64,000 nt of DNA from contig NC_045138.2 of assembly GCF_008831285.2 (NCBI RefSeq), forward strand, positions 13,218,571 through 13,282,570, in the 5' to 3' direction. The stretch comes from Nymphaea colorata. Its lineage: Eukaryota > Streptophyta > Magnoliopsida > Nymphaeales > Nymphaeaceae. Within the stretch, counting starts at the first letter, position 1. Each line of letters opens with the position of its first letter. Of the stretch, positions 24,701 to 34,380 are shown piece after piece. The position numbers were made by a program, and so were the translations under genes. Under the pieces are notes generated by a model. The model made no database searches. It saw only the letters and a list, made by a program, of their open reading frames with translations, and was not told the origin of the DNA.

Positions 24701-27700
24701 GAGGTCGGCTGATTCCAGTCTGATTGTCAGGCTTGCAGACTATGCTAGCAGCCGATTAGGTTACAAAATATTGTCCTTAAAGGAGATCCCTCCACCCATT
24801 GATTGTGCCATTAGAACAGACGTGATCTTTAAATCCAACTAACACCCCACACCATGCTCTACACAAGCCATAATGTCTATTCCCTGCTTGGAACATTCCA
24901 ATAAAAGCAGTGAATTTCAATTTAGTTCTAGTAATGTGACGCAAGGCTGGAGTGAAGCAGATCTTGATTAGATCCATTGGCTCCGGTCTTATTCGTTTTC
25001 TTGTCAGATTTATGAAAGTTGATTTGCACCTTTTGTTATTAGTTTTTGGATATCATCTTATGGATCTGAGATCCGCTTGTTTAGGAGTTGTCTATTTAAA
25101 AGGCACGTTTTGTTCATTTTGGGAGTGGTGAATCGTTCAACGAGGACCCAAATTTCCTCTGCTTCTAGGCATTATCTTTCCTTTGTTTTCTTTCTATTAT
25201 TACAGGTTGTTTGCTTTCCTTCTAATTTCTACCGTTTAGTTTAGAGTTTGGCGAGGAGACTAAAGCCAAACCTCTAATTACTTCAGAATGGTATCAGAGC
25301 CTAAGGTTCTTCCTCTGTCTTCAACAATAAATGAAGATTTGAGGAACAATCATGCTATAGTAGAAGCACCAAAAATAGAAAAATCAAAAGGCCACTGCAC
25401 ATAATAAGGAAGAACCAAGGATGATACGACTGTGGAGTGTGTTGACATGAATGCAAGAAAATCTGGTGCGTGTGAATAAAGATCTCGTCGAATACATGAA
25501 AAGGATCAATTCTCTTGAAGCATGGATGCTACAGGTTGAAAATAACTAGACCTGGGCATCTGGGCATCGGCCCAGATACCCAATGGGTACCCGGTTCCTG
25601 GCCCGATCGAGCCCGAGTCGGCCCAACAGTGGCCCGATTCGGCCCGATAACAAATAAAAATTATTTTTTTTATTAAAAATATATATTTTATTGTTAAAAA
25701 TATATTTTATATTCAAAAATTATTTTACATTTAAAAAACATTTTTATTGTAACCGGCCCGGGCTTGGGTTTTGGGTGTCGGGCCCGGGCCTGGGCTCAGG
25801 TTTCGGGCATCGGGCCATCCTGGACCCGGCTCTTATCGGGCCGGACCAGCCCGACGCCCAGGTCTAAAAATAACCAGTCAAGAAAATCAAAATCTAGGCC
25901 ATTGAGACACCGATGGTTGGTGACGACCCCACCATACCGACAAACAAGAACACCAAAAATGGTGTGTTCGAAGCCCAATTTGCATGACAAATCTTCAGCC
26001 CAACACTATCTAAACATGCATCACCACTGAACATTCCAACCACTGGAGTTGGGATTGAAATAGTCGATTTTTGCCCCCAATGTTGCGAATCCGCAAAGCT
26101 GGAGCTGGGAAACGCCACCCAACCCCCAGTTTCCACTGACATCATAGAGCAGCCACTACATCAAAAGAGAACCTGTCAACGAGCACTCCAACTATGGGAG
26201 GGTTTGGGTCAGTGCGCGGACGACCATTGGCATTGCCCATCGTGATGGTGAATGGTGGAGGGAGGCCCGCGGTAGATTATCCGGCAGCGAGCATGGCATC
26301 GTTCAGGAGAAATGGGGATGACCGCCTAACTTGTTCAATCGAACCCTAGCCACTAGCAACTAATGGCCAGTAGCTAGGTGGGATCAGGCCTCCGCCTACT
26401 GGTCGTTGGCCGAACAGAGCCAGCTAGGCCACCTCATGGCCACCTTATCTGCTGCCAAGCACAATGGAAGAGGAGCAAGGTTGGGCAGGATTGCCCGATA
26501 GCTCGACGGTGTCCTTGGGTCTCGACCCAAATTTCAAACCAGTTCAGAACCTGCAGCAAACCAGCATTACTTTATATTAGGAAGGGTTCTTGCAATTCTG
26601 AAGCTAGGTCCAGATCCACCTAATCAAACCCAGAATCTGATCTGGGTCATTTGGGATACTGGTGGTATGAAACCTTTTAAACAGCCCGTTTGGGCCTTCC
26701 TCCTTTGATTTTAGATTCAATTTCACATTATTTCAGCCTTTTTTTTAACCACTTAAATTATAGTCCTTCAAACTTTTAAACCTAAAAATATATATATATA
26801 TGTAGTTTTAAACCTAAACCCAAGCCCAACACCATTGTCATCAACCAAGACCTAGTCCTTACCCAAATTTTAAAATAAACCCAAACAGAGGCAACTTGAA
26901 TCCCAAAGAGCCTATACCTACTCGCCAACGTAAGCACTCAACCCAAACCTATATCTTATCACCCAAATCTTTTAGCAGTACAAGTTTATCAAAGACACCA
27001 GTGTGTGGACCATATGAAACATCAAAACTCAAAAGCCTGTGTTCGATATCTACATCATAGAGGACGACTCTGCTTCAACCCAGGAATAATGATGCAGGGG
27101 CAAGCGTGGCTCAGTTTTATTTGTTTTCTTATATCATTTATAATTGTTGATTTGGACCTTTTGTCATTAGTTTTTGGCTATCATTTTATGGATTTGATAT
27201 CCACTTGTTTAGGAGTTGTCTATTTAAAGGGCATGTTTTGTTCATTTTGCGGGTGGTGAACCATTCAATGAGAAGCCAAATTTTGTTTGCTTCTTGGCTT
27301 TCTCTTTCCTTTGTTTTCTTTTGGTTGTTACTGTTTGTTTGCTTTTCTTCTAATTTCTACCATTTAGTTTAGATTCTGGCATGGAGATTTAAAGCAAAAT
27401 CTCTATTCACTGCATCATAATGTCACCCCACCACCTTTATTAGACAGCAATTTCCACAACCAGCTTCCATTGCACACAAATAAGTATGAAAAAAGTACCA
27501 AACACAGAAAGGAAGGCTACAAATGAAAATATGTGACTAGTCGCATGATATGCAAGGGAGATACCATAGAAATTCTTCGACAAAAAATGCATAATGACTA
27601 ACTTGAAGGTATGTTATCAGCTTCAGATGCAAGTATTACATTAAACTCATCCCATTTACTGCATTGACACCTATCAAAACAAGCACATCTAAGTCGAATA

Positions 27701-30700
27701 AAATGTTATCCATAAATGAGATAAATAGCCATATTTTCATAACTTCATATCAAGTTTTCAACTCGAAATCAACTCAAGAAAGAATTCCTATCAGTGATAT
27801 GATTTGTATCTCTGAAAAAGGATTGATCAAGCAAATTACCTATGACTTGAAGCAAGCGACGTGAGGTTGTTTTCTCACTTTGACGTGGACCATAAGAAGC
27901 TTTTATCACCTAAATCAAATGAGAGTGTACACATGAAATGTCAATACCTGATCAGAATAATTGTTGGTCATGAAGAAAAATTAAGAGCAGGTTATAAATC
28001 AGATATCAAATGCAAAAAAGTGGCCTATCTAACATACATGGCCACATCACCTCCTACCTTCTGCACATGAACACTGAAAATGATTAAAAGTACTCATACA
28101 TGAAAACTGCCATATAATCAACATCAAGCCTTGGCAGGAGGGGTCTCAAAAACAAATTATTTTGCTTTTGGTGATAGCAACATTGTCAATAAGGTGAAGT
28201 GTCATGGATTCTTAACCATAGAATGCCAAGATGGCATTAAATTGAGTATCACAGGTTGCCTTGACAGACTCATTACTAAAACACCTTACCACACTAACTT
28301 TGAAGAAAATGCAAACATTATTAATCAGAAATTATAAAAACAAGTATGAATGTCCATCAATTTATGATATTTGCACATGTAAATAAATAGTCATCAGCAG
28401 CGAAAAAGGGGGAAGGACATTTTTTTCATTTTTTGTTTATTTTGCACGAATAAATCTCAAGAATAAAAGTGGCTTTCAAGCTCACCTCGAGTGACCTGAA
28501 CTGCTGGCTGCTATGAAGGAATATTTGACACATTTCCAAGTTAAACTTTTTCAATACCTAGTATTAAATATCCCAATCTTCTTGTGAACTGAATTGCCTT
28601 TATATCTTTCAAAAACTAAACCAACATTTTCCTCTGCTTGACCATAAAAAGAATAACCACTGAGAACCAAAATTGCCCTTATATTAAGTCACGCTTTCCC
28701 TTATATTAAGTCACGCTTTCCCCTAATTTGCCTCTATGGATTAATTTCCGACCATTGACATTACAAAGTATTGTAGCGACAGAGCCTGTAGCCATAGCAT
28801 TTGCCCAAGATCAACTTCAAAAATATGTTGCAAGTTAAAAATTTCATCAAATGTTCAAAAGGTCGTCTAGCAATTGTAAGATCATTCTCATTTGATGATC
28901 AGGATGATGCGACAGAGTTTAAGCTAGATATGCTAATGGAAAATTGGCACACCAGTTGTTCAGGATGTCTGTATAGTTTATAGATTGCATCTATGGTCGC
29001 TTTCCCAGTTAGACCCTCTAAAAGAAATAACCATAACAGCACTAGCACCAGAAATGTAAAAGGAAATGCAACATGAGGTTGAAGCAAACCAGCACCACAG
29101 ATCAAAGATTGGCCCAATCCTCACAAAACAAATGTAAATATGTAGGCACTTACTTGTTTGTTGAACCGCTCAATTGTTGCCAATGGTATGGTTCCAAGTG
29201 CAATAAGTTTTCTGGATCCCTCACTCTGGGAAAAAAAACAGAAAAGAAGATTGCTTAATTATGAGATGCATGAAGACTAACTCAGCGCAGTGGAGATTAA
29301 CATGTAAAAGGAGAAAAAATATTTTGTCAAACAAGAATTCTTCTGCTGTACTTCTTAAAAGAGAAAATAGTAAAGAATATTAGCAACGAACGCAAGGTCA
29401 TACCACAAAGAGCAAACGAAAATTGGTAACTAATAAGGTACCAGCCTCATCTGTATTTACAAGGACAACTCCGAAACCCTGAATGCAACATTCAAACGGG
29501 GAGAAAATTTAAGCCAAAACTTATCAAAAATAAACCAGCATTTCTTTATCTGCAAAATATACATTGTGAAAATACATGATCAGGCAAGATACAATTGTTT
29601 TGGATCCAAGGGCTAAATATGAGAAGAACCAAGCAAGAAACATTTACACTGTACGCATGAAAGGAGAAGCAACAGCCAAAGTTATAGAAGTGTTGCAGTG
29701 TCCACCATATGGTCAAAGTCCAATATGAAGATTAACCCATACTCACTGATGGAACGATCAAATACTTACTTCAACCACTAAACAACGAAAAGCTCTGATC
29801 TAGTAGGGGTCCATGACTCCATGGTCGATTGTTTTCACTTATTGACTATCAAGATAGTAGACATGTTTTTCACCCAAACTATGACTAAACTAATGTGGTC
29901 CTACGTTACTGTTCACTGTTCCCTTGAAAATATGAATTGAAGTTTCTTCTCCTTTCCCTGCATGATGGTGCATTCAATGGGCGAGCTGTAGGCACTAGTG
30001 TGAGGCATGTATTCCCATCAATTTTGCTGTGGAGTTCAACATCAATGACATTGATGGTAGGAGTTACGTCAATGACAGGTCTCCCTCGACATGCAGCACG
30101 CAGATACACGGTTCAAATAACAAATAGTGGCTTCGGTTACCACATACGCGAACAGATTGGAAGGGTGAGATAAAAGCATAAACGAAAAAAAATAACCAAA
30201 CGCACAAGGGAAAAAAGCAAGTGCGTGGCTCGCCACCTGACAATGCACACGGCGTGAAAATGAAAAGAGATACAATTTCCTGGAAGATAGGCAAAATAGC
30301 GGCGTCTTTGAATCTTTCGGATGATGCAGCCATCCCATTTCGCCTGGGCGGCAGGCAATTCTCTCTTCAGAATTGAAGCCAAATAATCAGAAAGCAACCA
30401 CGAGTAACAGACACAAGCAAACAAATTAACAAGATAACAATTTGCTGCATCGAACGGGTGCCATGCTAGAACCCACGTGCCACATACCTCCACGATAACT
30501 TCCTCAGCCTCCAGAAGGAATTTGTTCATGCCATGAGAGACCGACCTAGTGACCGGCTGACACAGCAGACCAAAATGAAGAAGGAACCGCGTGAGTCATA
30601 AATTGGGGAAGGGAGAGAGAGAAAATACAGAGGAGGCGCTGAATTGAGCAATAAAATAAAACCCTAGGATCATTTTCCAATTTAGTTCTCCTAATCTGGG

Positions 30701-30768
30701 TGGTGCAGCACGGATCAGACCTCGATTTTTGTCCATTCAAGGGCGTCCCAACTGCCGGCGCCGTCCAT
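1..30768 (-). CDS. MTM1: Plant myotubularin-type phosphoinositide 3-phosphatase, 5' two thirds of the gene (16 exons, runs off the left edge)
   Basis: Exons in transcript order: 30721-30768, 30488-30556, 29404-29478, 29154-29225, 27840-27909, 22029-22078, 18435-18724, 18266-18339, 18051-18114, 17566-17631, 16664-16763, 16456-16569, 14472-14641, 13621-13705, 644-871 and 1-24 (incomplete). All introns are GT-AG and every phase closes, giving 533 codons. The start ATG at 30768 is preceded by an in-frame stop, and the protein opens [14 protein letters not shown], as plant myotubularins do. Exons 2-5 encode the PH-GRAM domain ([29 protein letters not shown]). Exons 7-14 encode the phosphatase domain, with the CX5R signature HCSDGWDR at residues 419-426 (nucleophile Cys420, Arg426). 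Exon 15 carries [17 protein letters not shown] and a Ser-rich linker. The family removes the 3-phosphate from PI3P and PI(3,5)P2; plant members make PI5P under water stress. The coiled-coil C-terminus lies outside the window. The gene looks intact and could be either MTM1 or MTM2. Confidence 0.95.
25..643 (-). other. Myotubularin intron 15
   Basis: A 619-bp GT-AG intron between the exon ending in SPIFLQ and the exon starting WIDCISQL. No repeat, RNA gene or open frame of note is visible in it. Confidence 0.85.
1804..2050 (-). repeat. 3' LTR of the old Copia, lacking about 30 bp of its U3 end
   Basis: Aligns with the 5' LTR from 1804 up to about 2050. The first bases of the U3 end and one arm of the 24-bp inverted repeat are missing, and the sequence then jumps into a 25-nt stretch copied from the element's own coding region. 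Confidence 0.85.
2077..4825 (-). pseudogene. Integrase, reverse transcriptase and RNase H of the old Copia (degenerate)
   Basis: Continues the Pol reading frame on the far side of the hAT insertion. The integrase core end and the Copia C-terminal region lie at about 3430-4320, the reverse transcriptase ([15 protein letters not shown], then YVDD near 3010-3025) at about 2960-3560, and RNase H ([21 protein letters not shown]) at 1940-2635. Several frame changes and stops occur, for example near 3280, 3030 and 2640. Codons on either side of the hAT element join in frame at the 8-bp duplication, so the insertion itself removed nothing. Confidence 0.9.
4837..5118 (+). repeat. 5' LTR of the young Copia
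   Basis: Starts TGTTAAG and ends TTCTTACA, 282 bp. It carries the inverted repeat GGATCGGGTCTG-TT-CAGACCCGATCC at 4858-4883. In the 3' copy one arm has two substitutions. Confidence 0.96.
5119..5131 (+). other. Primer binding site of the young Copia
   Basis: TGGTATCAGAGCC immediately after the LTR end, complementary to the 3' end of initiator tRNA-Met. Confidence 0.94.
5160..5362 (+). repeat. Copia leader with repeated CCCTAAT/CCCTAAA motifs
   Basis: About ten GCCCTAATC or CCCTAAATC units occur between the primer site and the gag start. They are the reverse complement of the motifs in the leader of the old Copia, so in both elements the RNA-sense leader reads CCCTAA. Confidence 0.85.
5363..9656 (+). 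pseudogene. gag-pol of the young Copia, multiply disabled
   Basis: The order of domains is that of Copia: Gag (from the ATG at 5363), CCHC knuckle [16 protein letters not shown] (about 6229-6276), protease [10 protein letters not shown] (about 6446), GAG-pre-integrase ([11 protein letters not shown], about 6880), integrase core ([30 protein letters not shown], about 7069-7380), reverse transcriptase ([15 protein letters not shown] about 8224; YVDDIVITG about 8690) and RNase H ([18 protein letters not shown] about 9188; [10 protein letters not shown]). Breaks: frame change near 5495, TAG at 5818, frame change near 6690, TAG at 7740 followed by a shift, TGA at 8621, and frame changes near 8855 and 9085. 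A functional polyprotein cannot be made. Confidence 0.94.
9658..9939 (+). repeat. 3' LTR of the young Copia
   Basis: 282 bp, the same ends as the 5' LTR, preceded by the polypurine tract GAGGGGGGC and followed by the target duplication CTTAG. Confidence 0.96.
11107..12524 (-). pseudogene. gag, protease and start of integrase of the old Copia (degenerate)
   Basis: The minus strand reads as Copia Gag ([27 protein letters not shown]), a CCHC zinc knuckle ([16 protein letters not shown], about 11730-11777), the retropepsin motif WYVDSGAA (about 11530-11555) and the beginning of the GAG-pre-integrase region (IWHGRLAH) up to the hAT insertion. The usual Met-rich start is missing, and the Gag part is split between frames around 12050-12110 and again near 11830-11870. 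Not functional. Confidence 0.9.
12525..12817 (-). repeat. Copia leader with tandem, telomere-like TTAGGG motifs
   Basis: Between the primer site and the gag remnant the plus strand carries many copies of TTTAGGGTTAGGG and close variants. A block of about 115 bp (ATCAAGG...TTAGGTCAAAG...AGGGCAGAAAAACAGA) is repeated nearly twice. No coding function is apparent. Confidence 0.85.
12818..12830 (-). other. Primer binding site of the old Copia (initiator tRNA-Met type)
   Basis: On the minus strand this reads TGGTATCAGAGCC directly after the LTR terminus, the usual plant Copia primer site. Confidence 0.92.
12831..13109 (-). repeat. 5' LTR of the old Copia
   Basis: 279 bp, with TG...CA ends on the minus strand (begins TGTTAAGATTG, ends ATCTTACA). 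It contains a perfect inverted repeat, GGATCGGGTCT-AC-AGACCCGATCC, at 13067-13090 near its U3 end. Confidence 0.93.
14642..16455 (-). other. Myotubularin intron 12 with long dinucleotide arrays
   Basis: A 1.8-kb intron. Apart from the microsatellites at 15370-15780 it shows no recognisable element. Confidence 0.8.
15370..15780. repeat. Compound AT/GT microsatellite cluster
   Basis: An uninterrupted TA run at 15370-15429 (about 30 units) is followed by a shorter TA run near 15452, a GT run near 15477-15500, another TA run at about 15662-15697, and CATA/CACA repeats to about 15770. Apparent short open frames here are only repeat translation ([12 protein letters not shown]). Confidence 0.95.
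18912..20885 (+). mobile_element. Degenerate, internally deleted Ty3/Gypsy element in myotubularin intron 6
   Basis: Two related segments start TGTTGGGAAGC at 18912 and TGCTGGGAGAT at 20599 and continue in parallel through TTATGGATGT...CATAAGCC-like sequence into TG microsatellites; I read them as diverged LTRs. The primer site TGGTATCAGAG is at 19174 and a purine tract, AGAGGGAAA, precedes the second segment. Inside are decayed Gypsy Pol pieces: DVVLGIQC (about 19647-19670) followed by [14 protein letters not shown], typical of the end of the protease region, and [12 protein letters not shown] (about 20122-20157), typical of the integrase C-terminus. Reverse transcriptase and RNase H are missing. 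The 3' LTR boundary is uncertain and I see no target duplication. Confidence 0.65.
22079..24977. other. Myotubularin intron 5, left part
   Basis: No gene is supported here. 23120-23290 is GC-richer, with repeated GATGC/GGTGCG words and GGTGTGGTCAGCCACACC inverted symmetry, which could be one end of an old DNA transposon; I could not find its partner end. The rest is AT-rich intron sequence. Confidence 0.4.
24978..25285 (+). repeat. 5' LTR of the non-autonomous element
   Basis: 308 bp. Landmarks shared with the 3' copy are GATTTG.ACCTTTTGT, TTGTTTAGGAGTTGTC, TTTTGTTCATTTTG and TTCTAATTTCTACC. Confidence 0.8.
25547..25866. mobile_element. 320-bp hAT-type MITE inside the non-autonomous LTR element
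   Basis: Terminal inverted repeats TAGACCTGGGC (left) and GCCCAGGTCTA (right) are flanked by a perfect 8-bp target duplication, AAAATAAC, at 25539-25546 and 25867-25874. Both arms are rich in GGCCCG/CGGGCC subterminal motifs around an AT-rich core (25650-25745). It has no coding capacity. Confidence 0.93.
27107..27414 (+). repeat. 3' LTR of the non-autonomous element
   Basis: 308 bp, collinear with 24978-25285 over its whole length. Confidence 0.8.
28679..28722. repeat. Perfect 22-bp tandem duplication
   Basis: Two identical adjacent copies of a 22-bp unit (TTATATTAAG...CTTTCCC) in myotubularin intron 4; no sequence separates them. Confidence 0.95.
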
Positions 30769-31090
30769 CGGTGTTTCGTAGCGATTTTGAGAGAAAGTGG
30801 CAGCCAGGAAGGAAGAAAGGCGCTTCCTCGGAAGAGGAGATTCTCCCTCCCTTCTGCCCTTTTACTTGACGAACAAAGGGGCAGCAATGAGGGAGGAAGG
30901 GTAGACGGGAAGCATACCAAGCGAACAAAGGAAAGCGAAGCTGCCTTGCGGTGGATGGAACATCAAGAAATGTGAGAGAGAGAGAGAGAGAGGGGCTGCC
31001 CCGGCCCCGCCGGTCCTCCAACCCTCTCGCTTTCCCCCACCTCTCTCTCTCTCTCACAGCTCTCCACGTGGACTGTTCGTATGCCCGCAC
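30769..31090 (-). promoter_or_regulatory. Myotubularin 5' UTR and proximal promoter region
   Basis: Upstream of the start codon the transcribed strand is rich in CT. A GA/CT microsatellite (GA run at about 30972-30993 on the plus strand, with a CT counterpart near 31041-31057) forms a pyrimidine patch common in plant core promoters and leaders. I see no clear TATA box. Confidence 0.45.
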
Positions 31091-34000
31091 GCCTGTCATA
31101 TGATATGATTGACGACCTTTTCGAGTTGCCCCTTATCTCTGCTGCCCGGGATGGTTAGAATTTGAACGTCTCGGTCCACTTCCTATGGGACCCACACTTT
31201 CGCTTTTGGGGCGGCACATTGATATATTAAATACGATTACATCCTATGACTGGCAGTCGAGTCGATCTCTCTTCTTTAATCACAAAAAACATAATCAACG
31301 GGTAAGGGCCCGTTGGTTGGCACAAGAGAAACATGCTTTTCAATAATTTTGTTTACGGAACTTTAGTAACCTGACCAGATGATTTCAAGAACAAATTTTT
31401 TTAACTTCAGTTTCAATCGTATAAGCTCGGGAAGAAGCCACAAATGGAGCCTCAAAGCTTGTGCAAGTAACCAATCCAAGCTTTCAATGTTTTTAGATGA
31501 ACGAACCGCCTCGGTTTATGGGGATGAATGGGGAACTGTCTTTTTCTTTCGTAAATGTGACAAAATTGTCTCCTGGGAATGGCCCCATCAGCCTCTCTCC
31601 CTTCCCGGCTAGTGGGATGACGAACGGCAGAAGGTGATAACCGCTCTTCCTCGTCGGGTACAAGGAGGGCACTAGCCGCCCTCTCCCGTCCGCCGTCCGG
31701 CCTCTGTTTCCCTTCTTGAGCGACCGAATGAGGCGGGCAGTTGTAGCCCTATATAGTCGAGGACTCGACTCGAACCCCTCTCTCTCTGTTCCTGATGAGA
31801 GAGAGACCGACAAGGGAGGGCGATGGTCGCCCTCTGCAGTTATGCACTCAAGGTCAAGGGGGTTGGCGAGGTTGGAGCTACTTGACAACGAAGGCAAATA
31901 CACGCCCTCTGTAAAACCCAGGTTATGTTGATCAGTCGTCTTGGCTACAGCATTGATGGATTTATGCATCAAGTGGATGAAGGTATAGCAGATGTCCACA
32001 CAGTGCTCGAGGAAATGCTTGAGAATGATGTGGTCTTCATGTGCGGCGGCGATAGTACGCCGAGTCGTTAGCTCTTTTCTCACGAACAATGCAAGGGGAT
32101 ATTAAGCCTAATTGCCATTAATTTTTTGCCGCTTACTTCATCCATCTGCCTTTTCTATTATGCATGCATGGAGGCAAGGAGTGTAGAAACGTGCTTAACT
32201 GGTACACCTGCTGATTTGATTGTGGAAAAGGATCGGTTGAATGTTGAATGTTTTGTCACGGGCGCTGCCATAAAGCTGTTCAGCAAGACAGTTTTTAGCA
32301 GCCTAGTTGCGTGGGATGGGATGGATTTTTGGTAATGTAGAAGACGAGATACCAGAAGAGTGCCTAAAACTCATGCATGTACTGAACTGCAACAACGTTG
32401 AGGTATATGACTTCTATACTATGTATGATCAACCTCACCTTGTTTTTTATTTGAACCATTAATCTTATAATTATAAATTACCTGATGCCATCTTTAACAT
32501 CAAAAGGCACCAAGTATGGGTCGACGCGTAGACCACGTGAAGGACAATATCTGTTGGCGTGCTTTGCTAAACAAGAGCTGTGCATGTGTTGGGCAGGTAT
32601 TGTTTTTCATGTATTTAAGGTTGTATTGGGCACTCGAACAAACACATGAGGAGAGTTGACTATTGATATGCAAGCCTCGTAAAATCTTACAAAAGTTAAT
32701 CCAACAAGGAAGTGTTCACGAAAATAATATGCAAACCATGAAAAATACGTGCAAGACATTACAATTCACAAGCGTGTACGAAACAAATCCAACAAGCGGA
32801 AACTCATATGTACAAAGTAATCACTAAAGATGTACTCGTTCTTACCTGAACTTGCTCTTAATTAGATCGCTCTAGACATGAATACTGAGATGTGTAGCCG
32901 TGCGTTATGCATTTTTCATGTTCCATTTTCATAAAATCCTTTACACTACATGGTATTTAGAAATTCGGGGGACATGAAAGAGAAAAAAAGAGTGAGAGGT
33001 GTTCACTAGAAAAGGTAGGCCAGAAACAAACGTTGAAAAACAGATGATGGGCAGAGCGTCAGACTGAAAAAACAAAGTTCATCCAGGCTAAAGACCTTTC
33101 AATGTTTTAGGCAATAGATGAATGGTATTTTGGCACGTGTTTTTTACAAAATTACTCGACGTTTTTCATTGGAAACCTTCGATGAAAACTTGAGGACCTA
33201 TTTGTTGACCCCATAAACTTGACTACGGGTTTCTTGCTGGCACAAAATTTGAGGGCTCATTTGTAATTTTTTGTAAACTCAAAAGGATGTGTTTGATAGC
33301 CTTTGATCATACAATGCTGCATATAAAAGTGTGTTTTGGGACATATTCAGTTTAAACAAATTGAGAATCTCAGTAATATCGGTTCTACATATTAAAAACC
33401 ATATATTTAAGGTTGGATTAGAGAGGGGAGGGGTCCGACCTTAGATCAGTGGATGGATCTGAACCCTACAATGAAACAAACACAATCTTAGTTAAGATGT
33501 GAGAAAAACTTACCCCAGCTTTTTCAAAACCGGGTTTAAACCAGATTTTGACGCAAATCTAGTTTCACCAAGTTCAGGTTTTGTCATCCAACAAGCACAA
33601 AACTCAGTTTAGTTTAAGATATGATTGTTCTAACACAAAACCAGGTTTAAATTTGATTTGTCTTTAGATGAAGCCTCCAAGATTTTGGTGGCAAAACCTG
33701 TGGTTTTGCCTCAGAAACCAGTTTTTTTAATGGGCTGTGGATGTCATCGCAACTGGGTCTGAGAAAACCCCCTAATTTTTGACAGAACTTAGTTTTGTAA
33801 AGTATAGTAAAAAACTTAACCTCCTTGAGTTGTTTGTGGAAAACTAGGTTTCGAGTGTGTCGCCCAAACAAATAAAACAAGTTTCTAATGCTCATTAAAA
33901 TTAGTTTTCAAAAACCAAGTTTCACAAAAATAGGTTAAATAAGGGTGTCATGAAACTCCCTCTTGGTGTCATACAAACTAAGTGTCGTACACAAGTATCT

Positions 34001-34240
34001 GGAAGAGGATTTGGAAATTATGTCAGTCCCTCCTTGCACTTGCTGCTCTAAAAACTCTTTGGCCTAACTTCTGCTTCTATCCAGCGGCTGAGTGATTCAA
34101 GGCGGTGGAAACGGGACATTGAAAGTCGTAACCGGAGTGCTGGTAGCCTATAAGATCTTCCAGGCAGGCTGGGCTTAAATCTTTAACGCCCAAGTGAAAG
34201 ACGACGGGAAAAAAAAAAAAAGGTAAAAAGGTCAAGTGTT
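31091..34240. other. Intergenic region between the myotubularin and RAD5A genes, left part
   Basis: No gene is supported. 31380-32340 is GC-rich with several open stretches, for example a plus-strand reading SIDGFMHQVDEGIADVHTVL near 31940-32070 and overlapping minus-strand frames down to 31493, but none matches a family I recognise. From 32400 to 34200 the sequence is AT-rich. Around 33520-33950 there are repeated AAACCAGGTTT/AAACCTGG words that may be remains of a small inverted-repeat transposon. Confidence 0.4.
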
Positions 34241-34380
34241 GTCCACTCTATCGATTATATACTAACGATATAGCAAACATTTTCTTAAAAACTAATCGTA
34301 CTCACGCAATGACAACTAGGGTAATGACTGGGTCATTAACTCCCAAGGCTCTTATTTGAACAGTAGAATCAAATGAGCCG

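Larger units (their letters stand above)
24978..27414 (+). mobile_element. Non-autonomous LTR retrotransposon (2437 bp) in myotubularin intron 5
   Basis: Two direct repeats of equal length (24978-25285 and 27107-27414, 308 bp each) begin TGGCTC and end TTCA/TGCA. The first is followed by the primer site TGGTATCAGAGCC at 25289, and the second is preceded by a purine-rich GCAGGGGCAAGCG. The 1.8-kb interior has no gag or pol homology that I can recognise, so it depends on another element, like LARD- or TRIM-type retroelements. The LTRs differ at many positions, so it is old. Flanking 5-mers (TCCAT and TCATA) do not match, so the target duplication is lost or the ends are off by a few bases. Confidence 0.8.

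Noticed and set aside
30064-30529. Minus-strand frame continuing past [14 protein letters not shown]
   Set aside because: It is read-through into myotubularin intron 2; the donor at 30487 and the next exon at 29478 restore the conserved sequence.
31493-32089. 198-codon minus-strand frame as a gene
   Set aside because: No family resemblance and overlapping open frames on the other strand; kept only as an unexplained region.
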